Assembly (NCBI GenBank): GCA_949051815.1
Contig: CARQVR010000008.1
Span: 1 to 64,000 of the forward strand
From: an uncultured Lachnospiraceae bacterium
Lineage (GTDB): Bacteria; Bacillota; Clostridia; Lachnospirales; Lachnospiraceae
Direction: 5' to 3'
DNA: 64,000 nucleotides
The notes under the pieces were generated by a model that saw only the letters and a list, made by a program, of their open reading frames with translations, searched no databases and was not told where the DNA came from. How positions within the stretch are numbered: the stretch's first letter is position 1; each line of letters opens with the position of its first letter. Of the stretch, positions 15,901 through 25,823 are shown in pieces. The position numbers and the translations under genes are program-made.

Positions 15901-18870
15901 TTATTTTCTGTTACTAATCCTGTTCAGTTTTCTCCGCCACCTCGCCCATGTCGACTTCCGGTAGAAAAACATAGCCATCGCCGCAAAGAACAAACCTGCG
16001 CCAAGGAAATATTTGGGATGGATGCTGTGGTCGCCGGTATCGGGGGAAATATCCTTTTTCCCCAAAGAAGTAAATACTGCCTGCCCGTCTCTCACATCCG
16101 CCACCGCCGGACCGGTACCGTAATTATATATGCCGTATGCCGAAAAATGCGCCGCCTGAAATACTACCGCATCTTTCCCGTCCAGCGAAACAATCCGGCT
16201 TTCCACCTCTTCGAGCTGGCCATCCGCATCCAGACATACCACATGCATATTGTCCCGCAGCACACCGGCAGGAAGGGGCATCGTTATCTCCACCCGCTGC
16301 TTGCCGAGTCCTGTGATGGGCACCCCTGTCGTCGTCTCCGTCATTGTAATCTCGTAAGCGTGCAGAGAATGCGGCAGCTTATTGCCGTAAATCGACTTAT
16401 ACACATCGCCGATCTTCGCCATCGCCTCCTCGCTGTCAGCGATATCTAAGCGATAGCTCCCCTCACTGCCCTCCATAACCGCCGTCACAGAACTATCCCG
16501 CGGTATTGAGTAGCTGTTATTTTTTACAATAATTCCGGTCTGGGGTTTCTCCCGCTCTGCATCTGAAAGTGTTTCCGTCCCAGCCTCCAACGTATATGTA
16601 CGGCCGTTTATCTCCACGGTTTCTCCAGGCCCCGGGCCGCCGCCTCTTCTGGCGAGTATGGTAAGTATGCCGTTATTTTCTTCCCCGGGCTGTTCATCTT
16701 TCTCTGTCTCCGCGCCTTCCGCATTCCGATTCGCCCTGTCGGTATCCTCCGCCGCATCCTCAGTTTCTCTGCCCGATGCTTCTTCTTTCGGTCCGGCCGG
16801 AACTTCATCTGTCGTATCGTCCGCTGCTGTACCCTGTCTCCTGCAGATAACGCCTGTAAAATCGCCGCCTGCCTTTGACAGACAAGTCCCTGTCAGATCC
16901 GTTACCCCTGCCGGAATCACGGCAATGCGGGTTCCCGTAAAGGCCTGCCCTCTGTAAGTGTCCCTGTAAAGCTTCGTAGACGTATTTTCATAGGAGCGTG
17001 CCGGGATCTGGTCCCCTGCAAAATAAATCACGCCGTCCTTCACCTTATCGTTATCAAAAGCCCGAAGACCGATCTGTTCCACAGACGCCGGAATGGTCAC
17101 CATACGGATCGGACAGCCCGCAAACGCTCTGTCACGGATCTGCCGCACACCCTCCGCGCCGCTAAAGGACGTTAAATTCACACAGCCCTCAAAAGCGCCC
17201 TCTCCGATGACCGAAACACTTTCCGGAATCTGCACTCCGGTTACGCTGCTCATATCCTTAAACACTTCCGGACCAATCATCTTTACGGAATCGGGAATCG
17301 CAACTACGCCGCCTGTCCCTCTGTAAGCGAGCAAAATACCGTCGCCCACGATCAGAAACGCGCCGGCCCCGCCCGCATTCGCTTTCCAGCCGGAAAGCCA
17401 CGGCGTCTTGTCAAAGGCAGAAACACCGATTTCCTTTACACTGTCAGGTATGACTACATCAGTCAAATCATCGCAATGATAAAATGCGCCGTACCCGATT
17501 TCTTCCACCCCATCGGGTATCTTCGCCGCGCCCACTGACGATCTCGCATAGGCAAACTCTCCGATCCTGCGGATACCGGCCGGTATATCACAGGACGTCA
17601 TATCCTCGTCGTAATAAGCCTGCGCCGCTATAGTTTCGCCGTTCACCACCGTATATTTCGGGAAAGAACCGCCCTTCGCATCCTCCGATCCTGCAAGACC
17701 GGGAACCGTATCCGGTTCCGGTTCCTCCACCACAGGCTCACCGCCCAGAATTTCTCCGGTGCCTCCCACATTCACGGTTGCTTTGGCATTGTCTATCAGC
17801 ACATAAACCTCCTGCCCGACTACACGGGATTTGGCTTTCACACGGGAATCATCTTCCTCCGCCTCCATGGCGTTCATATGGGTTACCTCATGGTAATAAT
17901 CCACCGGCCCCACAACCGGCGCCTCCTCGCTGTTCTCACTGACAGTTCCGGGAATCGGCGCCTCCTCATACTCAGAAACCTCTATATCATCAAAAACCAG
18001 TGTCTCCGCGAAGCTCTTTGCATAAGATCCGGCCTCCGCATGAATTTCCAGCTTCGTACAGCCGTCAAATGCGGTAGCATGGATTTTGCTGACCGAAATC
18101 GGAATCGTGATGTCACGCATTCTGACACAGTCTTCAAAGGCCTTCATGTCAATACTTTTTACGGAATACGGAATGCTGACTTCCTTTAGGTTCTTGCAGT
18201 TAGAAAACGCATATCCCGTGATCTCCGACACATTGCCACTGATGCTCACACGCTGCAGATTATAGTCACCCCAGAAACTGTAGGGTCTGATCTTATTCAC
18301 TGAGGACGGCATACTGTAGGAATCCGCTTTTCTGCCTCCCAGCACCTGATAAAGCACATCCCATCCCTTTTTGTTATAGATCGCACCGTCTTCACAGACA
18401 AAATAAGGATTATCACTGGAAAAGTCCACGGATGCCAAACTGTAATCGCCCGCAAAAACACCATTTCCAAGATTTTCAAGCCCCTTTCCGACAGAAATCC
18501 TTCTCAAAGAAGGACAGCCGGAAAAGGCCGCGTTTTCAATTATTTTCACACTGTCGGGAATCGTCACGCTCTCCAGATTTTCACAATCGGAAAAAGCCCT
18601 CACACCGATGACCTCTACCGCGTCACCCAGAGTAACGCTGCGCACATAGTCATTCCCCGCGAAGGCTTCCGCCTCTATCTTTTTTACCTGATTGGAAAGA
18701 GACACGTTCTCAGCCGTGCCATGATACTTCACTAATGTAGTTCCATCCATATTAAAATCAGATGCGGCGGAGGAATCCTCCGCCTCCACATCTGATACAG
18801 GAATCTGTGTCACGACAATCGCTGTCACTAAGAACAACGTGCCGATCAGCTTTCTTATCTGTTTCCTCAT
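15901..18870 (-). CDS. BspA-type leucine-rich-repeat surface protein with SPDTG sorting signal
   Basis: 989 residues. Signal peptide about 1-30 (basic start, hydrophobic core, VEAEDSS). Two blocks of LRR_5/BspA repeats (about 50-290 and 415-660), with repeated patterns like IGxxAFxxCxxLxxVxIPxSVxxI, are separated by an acidic linker. A low-complexity Glu/Thr-rich stretch follows (about 690-760), then a beta-rich pre-anchor domain shared with the neighbouring giant protein. The end has SPDTGD, a hydrophobic helix and a basic tail, a class B-like sorting signal. BspA-type LRR proteins often bind host matrix or other bacteria, but the ligand here is unknown. It starts 28 bp after its larger paralogue and is followed by a terminator. 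Confidence 0.85.
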   Translation of the reverse strand: MRKQIRKLIGTLFLVTAIVVTQIPVSDVEAEDSSAASDFNMDGTTLVKYHGTAENVSLSNQVKKIEAEAFAGNDYVRSVTLGDAVEVIGVRAFSDCENLESVTIPDSVKIIENAAFSGCPSLRRISVGKGLENLGNGVFAGDYSLASVDFSSDNPYFVCEDGAIYNKKGWDVLYQVLGGRKADSYSMPSSVNKIRPYSFWGDYNLQRVSISGNVSEITGYAFSNCKNLKEVSIPYSVKSIDMKAFEDCVRMRDITIPISVSKIHATAFDGCTKLEIHAEAGSYAKSFAETLVFDDIEVSEYEEAPIPGTVSENSEEAPVVGPVDYYHEVTHMNAMEAEEDDSRVKAKSRVVGQEVYVLIDNAKATVNVGGTGEILGGEPVVEEPEPDTVPGLAGSEDAKGGSFPKYTVVNGETIAAQAYYDEDMTSCDIPAGIRRIGEFAYARSSVGAAKIPDGVEEIGYGAFYHCDDLTDVVIPDSVKEIGVSAFDKTPWLSGWKANAGGAGAFLIVGDGILLAYRGTGGVVAIPDSVKMIGPEVFKDMSSVTGVQIPESVSVIGEGAFEGCVNLTSFSGAEGVRQIRDRAFAGCPIRMVTIPASVEQIGLRAFDNDKVKDGVIYFAGDQIPARSYENTSTKLYRDTYRGQAFTGTRIAVIPAGVTDLTGTCLSKAGGDFTGVICRRQGTAADDTTDEVPAGPKEEASGRETEDAAEDTDRANRNAEGAETEKDEQPGEENNGILTILARRGGGPGPGETVEINGRTYTLEAGTETLSDAEREKPQTGIIVKNNSYSIPRDSSVTAVMEGSEGSYRLDIADSEEAMAKIGDVYKSIYGNKLPHSLHAYEITMTETTTGVPITGLGKQRVEITMPLPAGVLRDNMHVVCLDADGQLEEVESRIVSLDGKDAVVFQAAHFSAYGIYNYGTGPAVADVRDGQAVFTSLGKKDISPDTGDHSIHPKYFLGAGLFFAAMAMFFYRKSTWARWRRKLNRISNRK

Positions 18871-18898
18871 AAGATTCCCCCTCGGGATCCTGAATCCC

Positions 18899-21800
18899 TT
18901 ATGCCTTTGCCTTCACCCTTTTGTCCTTTTTCAGGAACAAAATGATTGACAGACAAGCCAGCCCGAGCGATAAGAACCACTTCGGATGAATCGGGTCACC
19001 GGTCTTGGGCGTCACGTCAAGCATACCCTCCACCAGATTTCCGGTGTCCACGTAAACCGTATAAGGCGAGAAGTGCGTTGCACGGAAACGGATACAAGGT
19101 ACGCCGTTTATCGTGGTAAAGCTCTCATTCAGGCTTTCTAACTGATCGCCGTTAATGACCGCACCCGCCATGTTGTTACCGCCGTAAGCCACCAGCGAAT
19201 CCGGAATCGGGATCGTAATGTCTACAGACAGTCCCGTGGTATCCGTAATCTTAGTAGTTCCGGTAGAATCATAGAGACTGATATCCATTGCATAATACAG
19301 GATATTGTCCAGTGTACCGTACTTGTTTGTGAGAGCTGCCGCAACAGCGCGGGTCGCCTCGTCTGTCTCGGAAATCTTCACGATGAAGTTATCCGAAGAT
19401 CCGTTCGTATTCGCCGTCGCCAGATCTCTGTTGGAGATTCCGGGCTTCTCAATGTCTACTTTTGTATTGCCATTGCTGTCGGTCGTAGTGCCGCCGCCGT
19501 TTCCGGTATTACCGTTTCCGCCGCCACCGCCGCCGGTATTCACAGCCACCGTGGGCGCTGCGGGCGCTTCCACATAATTCGCCTTAACCGTCACGTTGTT
19601 GGCCGGCATCGTAAACGTCGTTGTCGTCATAGTCGTGCTGGCAAGAGCCACACCATTCGACTCTGTCGTCCATTTCTCGAATCTCATACCGTCTGCCGGC
19701 ATATAGCAGGAAATGATAACTACCGTACCCGGTGCATAGCTTCCGGAACCGCTTCCGCCTTCCACAAATACCGTGTACTGTCCAACGCCGCTTGAAGTGG
19801 TCGATGTAGCGCTTGTGGAGCTGCTGGAAGTCGAACTGCTACTGGTGCTGCTGCTCTTTTTACTACTACTGCTGCTACCGCCGCTGTTCTTACTGGTAGT
19901 CGTATTCTTGCTGGTATTGCCGGAGCTGCCGCCGCTGGTACTGCCGTTGCTGGTGGTGCCGCCGCTGGTATTTCCGTCGCCGCCATTCTGTCCAAAGAGC
20001 GCAAGTACTGTCATATTCCGGTTGATAATCGTCTCAGGCGTCCATACCTCACCCATGTCTGTTCTGAACTCGTTTAAGAATGTATATCCATCCGCCGTCG
20101 GGTTCGGTGAAGGTACCGGTGTCGGCAGACCGCCGTTTATGGGATCCGCAAAGCTTGTTCCGGGCACAATGAGATATCTGTCGTTATCATCCGCGCCTCT
20201 TCCGCTGAACACCTGCCCTGTCCTGCCGTGTACAAACTGTACGCTGCACTTGCCGTCAACCATTGTGCCGTCACTGGTATACTGAGCCACGAAAACAGTC
20301 ATATCGTTCTCAATCGGATCATCCAGGGTCTTGCCCTCGTCACTCATCCACTTGTCAAAGACATAACCAGGTCTGTGGTTCTTCTCCGTAACCTTCTCGG
20401 CTTCTGCCGGCAGATCGGTCACTCTCGTTCCCTTATCCACTGTAATCGCATTGCCAAGAGGCGTACCGTCGTAATCGTAGAACCATACCCTGCACGCGTT
20501 AAGCGGCTGGAAGTCAATCTGGTATCTGTCCGCGTACCGCTTCGCCGCAGAATCTTCATAGGAATAGATCGTAAAATCGCTTCTGGGTGTAAACGCCGTA
20601 TCCGCAATATCCACCTCTCTGCCGTAAATCGTCACGTTTGCGTGGGTCGTGCCCGACGTCGCCGTGCGGGTAAAGGCATCGTCCCCAATCTTATTCACGG
20701 AGCCCGGCAGAATCATCTGTCCGATTCTCTCACAATCCTTAAATGCATTTTTCGGTATGGTCTTTAACCCGGCAGCGTCGGAGAGATTTACAATAGAGAT
20801 ATACTTACATCCCTCAAAAGCGCCCTCTGCAATAGCGGGAAGAGCACTTCCCCCGTCTTGATCCGTCTCACAAGTCTCGCACAGGAACGGAATCAGACTG
20901 TCGGTTGCTGAGGATATCGTGGAGACTGACAGCTCTTCGCCGACACCGCTCCTTCCTCTGGCAAGCAGACACTCAATGATACGATATCTGTCGTTTCCGT
21001 CCGCGTCCTTATGCCGCTCATAGAGAATGCCTCTCTCCGCAGGATAATCCGCACTGCCGACCAGATTGATCAGATTCTCACAATTACGGAAGGGCAGCTT
21101 TCCTACTTTCGTCACCGCAGGTATCTCCACCCGTGTCAACTGTTCGCAATCGTCAAAGGCATAATCCGGCAGGGTTTTGACCTCCGACAGAACAACACTC
21201 TGTATCGTATCGTTACCCTTTACGGCCTCTTCTCTCTCATCGTCATCGTCATAGTCCTTATAATAACCGCTGAACAGGCCGGGAACCGCACCGCCCAGAG
21301 TTGTGGTGTACATGGTGTCCGCCGGACGATCCTTGATGTATTTATTGTAATTGTCGCGGTTCTGCTCCATATAGGTAATCACGTCTATGGAATCTATGCC
21401 CGCGGGCACATAGATATCCTGCGTCGCGTGGATGAATCCCCACACCTTCTCAGGTACCTGCTTAAATTCCGGAAGCGCGCCATACTCCGCCGTAGGCAGA
21501 TCTATATAATTCTGATAATTATCCATAAAATTATATGGATATGCTTCAAAGTAAGGCACCGGATTCTCAATCGCCTGCACAACAAGAGGCTTGAACAGGA
21601 AATCCGTCAGTTTTCCTTCCGCCGTATCGTTCTGTCCGCTCCTGTACTCCAGCCATGTGCCGTCACAGTAAACCGGATTGATCCACGGACCATATCGAAG
21701 ATCCAGTTCCTTCTCGAAATCCGCCTCCGGAATCACCCGTCCGTCAAGCGTGACATTCGGAGCGCCTGTACGGTATGCGTCAAAAATCACCGCATACTCA

Positions 21801-24469
21801 TGCCGCAGCGTATTGACTTCCGCACTGTCCGTATTATAAACCGTATAATAATAGTACTCCTCCATATCGCGGCAGAAATCCTGCAGCTCATCGTCTCTGG
21901 TCAGATTTTCCAGATCCTGAAACTTCGGATAATCCAGCAGTGTCACCTCACCGGTTGACTTATCCGGCATCACTGTCAGACGCGCCCCCTGCTCGCTATC
22001 CCAGAGGCTCTGGTAACAGATATTCACCGGCGGATAGTTCGGGTGATCCGGGTCTCTGAGCACATTGTTCTGATCCGTAGCCCATTCGAAGGGCGCATAT
22101 CCCTTCACAATATCCCCGTGGAAAGTCAAATGGTCGCCTGTGGTGACAAAGGCATCCGTTCCGATCTTTAATGCCGAATGTCCTGCGGCAGGCTTGGTAA
22201 AGTAAACGTCATACAGGCTTGAGCATCCGGCAAAAGCGTTCGCGCCGATGCTTGTCACAGAATCCCCGATCCGTACCTTTTTCAGCTTTTTCAGATCACG
22301 GAACACACCGTCGCCGATCTCGGACACGGAATTATTCTTTATGGTAATGCTCCTGATCACGGCACGCAGATCTTTATCGTCAAAACAGCCTGCTCCGATT
22401 TTCTTTACTTTAATGTCGCCGATCATCTCGGGGATCACCAGATCCACCATTCCGGGATCTCTGGTAATCAGTGCACACGAAATCAAAGTGCCGTCCTCGC
22501 TTGCGGAATAGCGGTATCTCGTGCCGTCGCTCTCAAGCGCCATCTCGTAATGCTTTTTACCGTCTTTGATATAGACATAAGGAATGCCCTTGCCGTCGGT
22601 ACGCACCGCATCCCATGTACTTGTTCTGGGAAATGCCGGACTGTTCGCGTAAAGCTCCGGCCCGTACACACAGAAACCATCCGCCGTCACATCCTTAAAC
22701 AATTCCGGATCAAAGGAAGCTGATCCGCATTTATCGGAAAACTCCGCTTTCTTTAGGCCGAAACAATTATAGAAGGTATGCGGCGGCACCTTTTTCGTGT
22801 AATTTTCAATATAAACCGTTTCAAGACCACGGCGGTTTGCAAGGACATAATCATCCATGGTATCCAGTCCCTCACTGGGGAAATGGAACTCCGTCATGGA
22901 ATCGCCGCTGGGCGCAGGAATAGCAAACGCTGCTTTACCGATCTTCGTGATAACCGTTCTTGCAAATTCCACCTTCGTCAGTCTGGTATCACCATAAAAA
23001 GCAAAATCGGACAACGAACAATTATCCCCCGTATCAAAGAACTGAACTTCGGCAAGATCCAGACAAGCTGCAAAAGCTCCATGTCCGATCGAATTGACAT
23101 GTCGAGGGAACTCCAGTTTCGTGTTAATTCCCGACCCGTAAAAAGCCTCCACACCAATCGTATTTGTAGGCGAGGTATCACTAAAGGTTACTGACGTCAA
23201 TCGTTTACAGCCGTAAAAAGCACGATCTCCTATGGTAACCGCATTACCAATATCCACACTGGCAATATCTGCTCCGTGAAAGGCGCTCTGTTCAATGTTC
23301 CTTACATATTGGTCAATTTCGATCTGTTTAACATTATGTACCTCTGCGAAAGCCCTGTAAGCAATAGACGTAATCAGACAGTCATCCTTCTCCACAAGAT
23401 AACCGTCCACATCCTTGTAGGTAGAATCTTCAGACACCTTACCGCCATGTGCCACATATACTCTGTCGCCGCCCGCATTTTTTCTTCTGTCGGAAGCAAT
23501 CTCCAACGTATAGCCGGTTCCCTTTAAGATTCGGTTGTGCTCACAGAAAAACCGCTTCCTGTCTGCTTCATTATCAATATCAGAGGGAGCCTTTTCCAGA
23601 CTTTCAGGCACCGTTCCCGCAGCAGCCTCTGCAGCATCCTTAGCTTCTGCTGCGGTCTTTCCGTCTTTAATGGCATCATCGTACGCCTTATTATACACGC
23701 TCCAATAAGCCTTAAACCGATTGACTGCCGCATCATAATCATGCGCAAAATAAGATTTGAAATACTCAAGCGCCTTCTCGTCCAGAGATACTTCCTGCGT
23801 GAGTCTGTCCATATTATTAAGCGAAAATGTAATTTTCTTCGTTGGCCAAAAATCAAGCACCAGAGGATCCGAACTTGTATTCACATTCAGATTATCCATA
23901 TTTTTTATTGTCGTATTTGGCCCCGCTCCTGTTTGATTCAGCTTCTCCGGCTCGGAAAAGTAGAGACTGTAAGCGTTTTCATAGACAATAAAATAGGCCC
24001 GGTTCGGCTGTAAACCCAGATTTACTTTCTCCGCCGGAAATTCGTCATTATATTTGCACAGACGCCCTGTTTTGTTTGCCTTTGGCTCATACAAAAACTG
24101 CCATGTAAGGTAGAGTTCTCCGCCGTAGCGGGTTACAATCTCCGTAGGAACCAAATCGCCGTTATTTATCCCGCTCAAAATCCTTTGTTCAACGGCTTCC
24201 TCTGAATCTCCTGCACCTTCTGTCACATCCAGAACATATTTGTTTCCTTTTGCGTCATCCTTTCCGATCGGCTTCACATCACCTTCCACATACGCCACCG
24301 GCGACTCCACTTCTTCCCCTGCTCTTACCCCCGGATTATCAGCCAGGTTTTCCGGCGCGGGAATAGCGGCCACCGCAATAGAAGTGACCATCAGTACCGC
24401 CGCCAGACTTCGTCTGGCCGTCTTCCTTAATCTTCTCTTAGGCTTTCTCGCTGCTGTTTTTTTCGCCAT
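18899..24469 (-). CDS. Giant BspA-type LRR surface protein with TPKTG sorting signal
   Basis: 1856 residues from the ATG at 24469, which has GGAG about 8 nt upstream (an in-frame start at 24496 lacks one). A very basic N-terminus and hydrophobic core form an export signal. LRR_5 blocks fill about 390-780 and 1080-1330 with a non-LRR spacer between. A Listeria-Bacteroides type repeat (about 1350-1420, HRPGYVFDKW), a Ser/Thr/Gly linker of about 65 residues, and an InlB-like bacterial repeat (FEKWTTESNG) follow. The shared pre-anchor domain ends in TPKTGD, a hydrophobic helix and Lys/Arg tail. The adjacent SrtB-type enzyme, 57 bp upstream, is the likely anchoring enzyme. It is probably a wall-bound adhesin; the ligand is unknown. 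Confidence 0.85.
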   Translation of the reverse strand: MAKKTAARKPKRRLRKTARRSLAAVLMVTSIAVAAIPAPENLADNPGVRAGEEVESPVAYVEGDVKPIGKDDAKGNKYVLDVTEGAGDSEEAVEQRILSGINNGDLVPTEIVTRYGGELYLTWQFLYEPKANKTGRLCKYNDEFPAEKVNLGLQPNRAYFIVYENAYSLYFSEPEKLNQTGAGPNTTIKNMDNLNVNTSSDPLVLDFWPTKKITFSLNNMDRLTQEVSLDEKALEYFKSYFAHDYDAAVNRFKAYWSVYNKAYDDAIKDGKTAAEAKDAAEAAAGTVPESLEKAPSDIDNEADRKRFFCEHNRILKGTGYTLEIASDRRKNAGGDRVYVAHGGKVSEDSTYKDVDGYLVEKDDCLITSIAYRAFAEVHNVKQIEIDQYVRNIEQSAFHGADIASVDIGNAVTIGDRAFYGCKRLTSVTFSDTSPTNTIGVEAFYGSGINTKLEFPRHVNSIGHGAFAACLDLAEVQFFDTGDNCSLSDFAFYGDTRLTKVEFARTVITKIGKAAFAIPAPSGDSMTEFHFPSEGLDTMDDYVLANRRGLETVYIENYTKKVPPHTFYNCFGLKKAEFSDKCGSASFDPELFKDVTADGFCVYGPELYANSPAFPRTSTWDAVRTDGKGIPYVYIKDGKKHYEMALESDGTRYRYSASEDGTLISCALITRDPGMVDLVIPEMIGDIKVKKIGAGCFDDKDLRAVIRSITIKNNSVSEIGDGVFRDLKKLKKVRIGDSVTSIGANAFAGCSSLYDVYFTKPAAGHSALKIGTDAFVTTGDHLTFHGDIVKGYAPFEWATDQNNVLRDPDHPNYPPVNICYQSLWDSEQGARLTVMPDKSTGEVTLLDYPKFQDLENLTRDDELQDFCRDMEEYYYYTVYNTDSAEVNTLRHEYAVIFDAYRTGAPNVTLDGRVIPEADFEKELDLRYGPWINPVYCDGTWLEYRSGQNDTAEGKLTDFLFKPLVVQAIENPVPYFEAYPYNFMDNYQNYIDLPTAEYGALPEFKQVPEKVWGFIHATQDIYVPAGIDSIDVITYMEQNRDNYNKYIKDRPADTMYTTTLGGAVPGLFSGYYKDYDDDDEREEAVKGNDTIQSVVLSEVKTLPDYAFDDCEQLTRVEIPAVTKVGKLPFRNCENLINLVGSADYPAERGILYERHKDADGNDRYRIIECLLARGRSGVGEELSVSTISSATDSLIPFLCETCETDQDGGSALPAIAEGAFEGCKYISIVNLSDAAGLKTIPKNAFKDCERIGQMILPGSVNKIGDDAFTRTATSGTTHANVTIYGREVDIADTAFTPRSDFTIYSYEDSAAKRYADRYQIDFQPLNACRVWFYDYDGTPLGNAITVDKGTRVTDLPAEAEKVTEKNHRPGYVFDKWMSDEGKTLDDPIENDMTVFVAQYTSDGTMVDGKCSVQFVHGRTGQVFSGRGADDNDRYLIVPGTSFADPINGGLPTPVPSPNPTADGYTFLNEFRTDMGEVWTPETIINRNMTVLALFGQNGGDGNTSGGTTSNGSTSGGSSGNTSKNTTTSKNSGGSSSSSKKSSSTSSSSTSSSSTSATSTTSSGVGQYTVFVEGGSGSGSYAPGTVVIISCYMPADGMRFEKWTTESNGVALASTTMTTTTFTMPANNVTVKANYVEAPAAPTVAVNTGGGGGGNGNTGNGGGTTTDSNGNTKVDIEKPGISNRDLATANTNGSSDNFIVKISETDEATRAVAAALTNKYGTLDNILYYAMDISLYDSTGTTKITDTTGLSVDITIPIPDSLVAYGGNNMAGAVINGDQLESLNESFTTINGVPCIRFRATHFSPYTVYVDTGNLVEGMLDVTPKTGDPIHPKWFLSLGLACLSIILFLKKDKRVKAKA

Positions 24470-24526
24470 GGTGTATCTCCTCATTCCCTTACACATTCTA
24501 ATTTATGTCAATCAGTCTTTTGTATG

Positions 24527-25696
24527 TCAACTGACTCTCTTCGCTACCACCACAAACCGGCCGTCCGCCTCGGAGCTGTCACAGGTGGACAGGGTCAAAA
24601 GCTCGTCACCGTATCTCGCTGTCACGCCGGTATCATACAGAGACAACGCCGCCATCTCCTGCATATTGGAATTAAATTCCGCTTCCGAAGCCGCGTCAAA
24701 AAACTGATAATACTTAAATACCACTTCATCCTCATTATAGATTCTCGACCGGAACACATACATCACTTCATAAGTGCCCTTCTCATAGATCGTATCAAAC
24801 TGGATCAGTGCATGTTTCTTCCCATACTCTTCGCTGCTGTAGTTGTTCAGATTTCCGAACATCTTTCCGGACTTCATATGATGCCCGTATATGATCAGAT
24901 TGGTGTTTCTTCGCACCACGTCGCAATCCTTATCGAGAAACAGACTCCCGTTCTTGTCATACTCCTGATTAAAGTTGTGATCCAGATAATATTCATTATT
25001 GGCAGTCTGCATCACCGGGTAGTCTATTATAGTATCGTCAATTTTCAACCATCCGATTAGTTTTTTGTTTTTATTATAAAGTGTCTGGTACTCCTCCAGC
25101 ACCTCCAGTTCGATCTCTTCCTCTTCCGTATAGTGTATGGTTACGCCGCGGAAAAGGCTCCCTGTCAGTGCGCTGTTTCCTTTTAACTGGGAAAGATTCT
25201 CATAATCCATCTCGTTTCTCTCTACGAAAAACGAATACACACCAAAATAGCCAAAGCACCCTGCAGCCACGACACTACACAGAATAACAAGAAGCCTGCG
25301 TCGTCTGTCGCGCTTCTTTATCTGTGCCAGAATTTCTTTCTGCATGTCAGCGTCGTAATCCTCCAGAGAGACCTGCTTCGCCTTCTGCTGCTTCACATTC
25401 TTCTGTTTCGGTTTCTTTTTCTTTTTTTTCCTGGAAGAAATCCGGCTGTCCTTATGATAGCCCTGACTTTTGTACTTCTCTGCAAGCTCATAAATTTCAT
25501 CGTCAAAGTCGTTTCCGACTACTGTCTCAAAACGATATTTCCCGGCCTGCATATCGGAATACAGGGTAATGACCGCTCCCGGCTGCTCCATATCAACCTG
25601 AGAGCGGATCTTATTTATCAGTTCCTGATCGCGCAGAGCCGCCTTATAATCCGCCTCCGTCCTCAGTCTTCTCCCTGCAACTTCAAACCCCGCCAT
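24527..25696 (-). CDS. Class B sortase with long cytoplasmic N-terminal extension
   Basis: 389 residues. The catalytic cysteine is C372 in TLSTCDSS, the arginine is R380, and the histidine lies in IIYGHHMKSG (H272 or H273), the SrtB signature set. A single membrane helix lies at about 134-156. Unusually, about 130 residues precede it: a mixed domain, then a lysine run and charged helix, which must be cytoplasmic. Sortase B enzymes attach proteins to peptidoglycan at motifs such as NPQTN, and in Clostridioides difficile at (S/N/P)PxTG. The two LRR genes directly downstream end in SPDTG and TPKTG, which fits that specificity. The N-terminal domain's role is unknown. Confidence 0.88.
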   Translation of the reverse strand: MAGFEVAGRRLRTEADYKAALRDQELINKIRSQVDMEQPGAVITLYSDMQAGKYRFETVVGNDFDDEIYELAEKYKSQGYHKDSRISSRKKKKKKPKQKNVKQQKAKQVSLEDYDADMQKEILAQIKKRDRRRRLLVILCSVVAAGCFGYFGVYSFFVERNEMDYENLSQLKGNSALTGSLFRGVTIHYTEEEEIELEVLEEYQTLYNKNKKLIGWLKIDDTIIDYPVMQTANNEYYLDHNFNQEYDKNGSLFLDKDCDVVRRNTNLIIYGHHMKSGKMFGNLNNYSSEEYGKKHALIQFDTIYEKGTYEVMYVFRSRIYNEDEVVFKYYQFFDAASEAEFNSNMQEMAALSLYDTGVTARYGDELLTLSTCDSSEADGRFVVVAKRVS

Positions 25697-25823
25697 ATAG
25701 GGATCGCTCCTTCATTTCCTACTATATCTGGTTCTCAGATACCCATATTGGCATTGACATAATATCATCGCATATACTTCTATTTTACTCAATTATGAAA
25801 ATTATGCAAGTATTTTGCGGCAA

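Noticed and set aside
21011..21958. Plus-strand open frame of 315 codons, Ile/Arg-rich
   Set aside because: Antisense to the giant LRR gene; composition is the mirror of its repeats.
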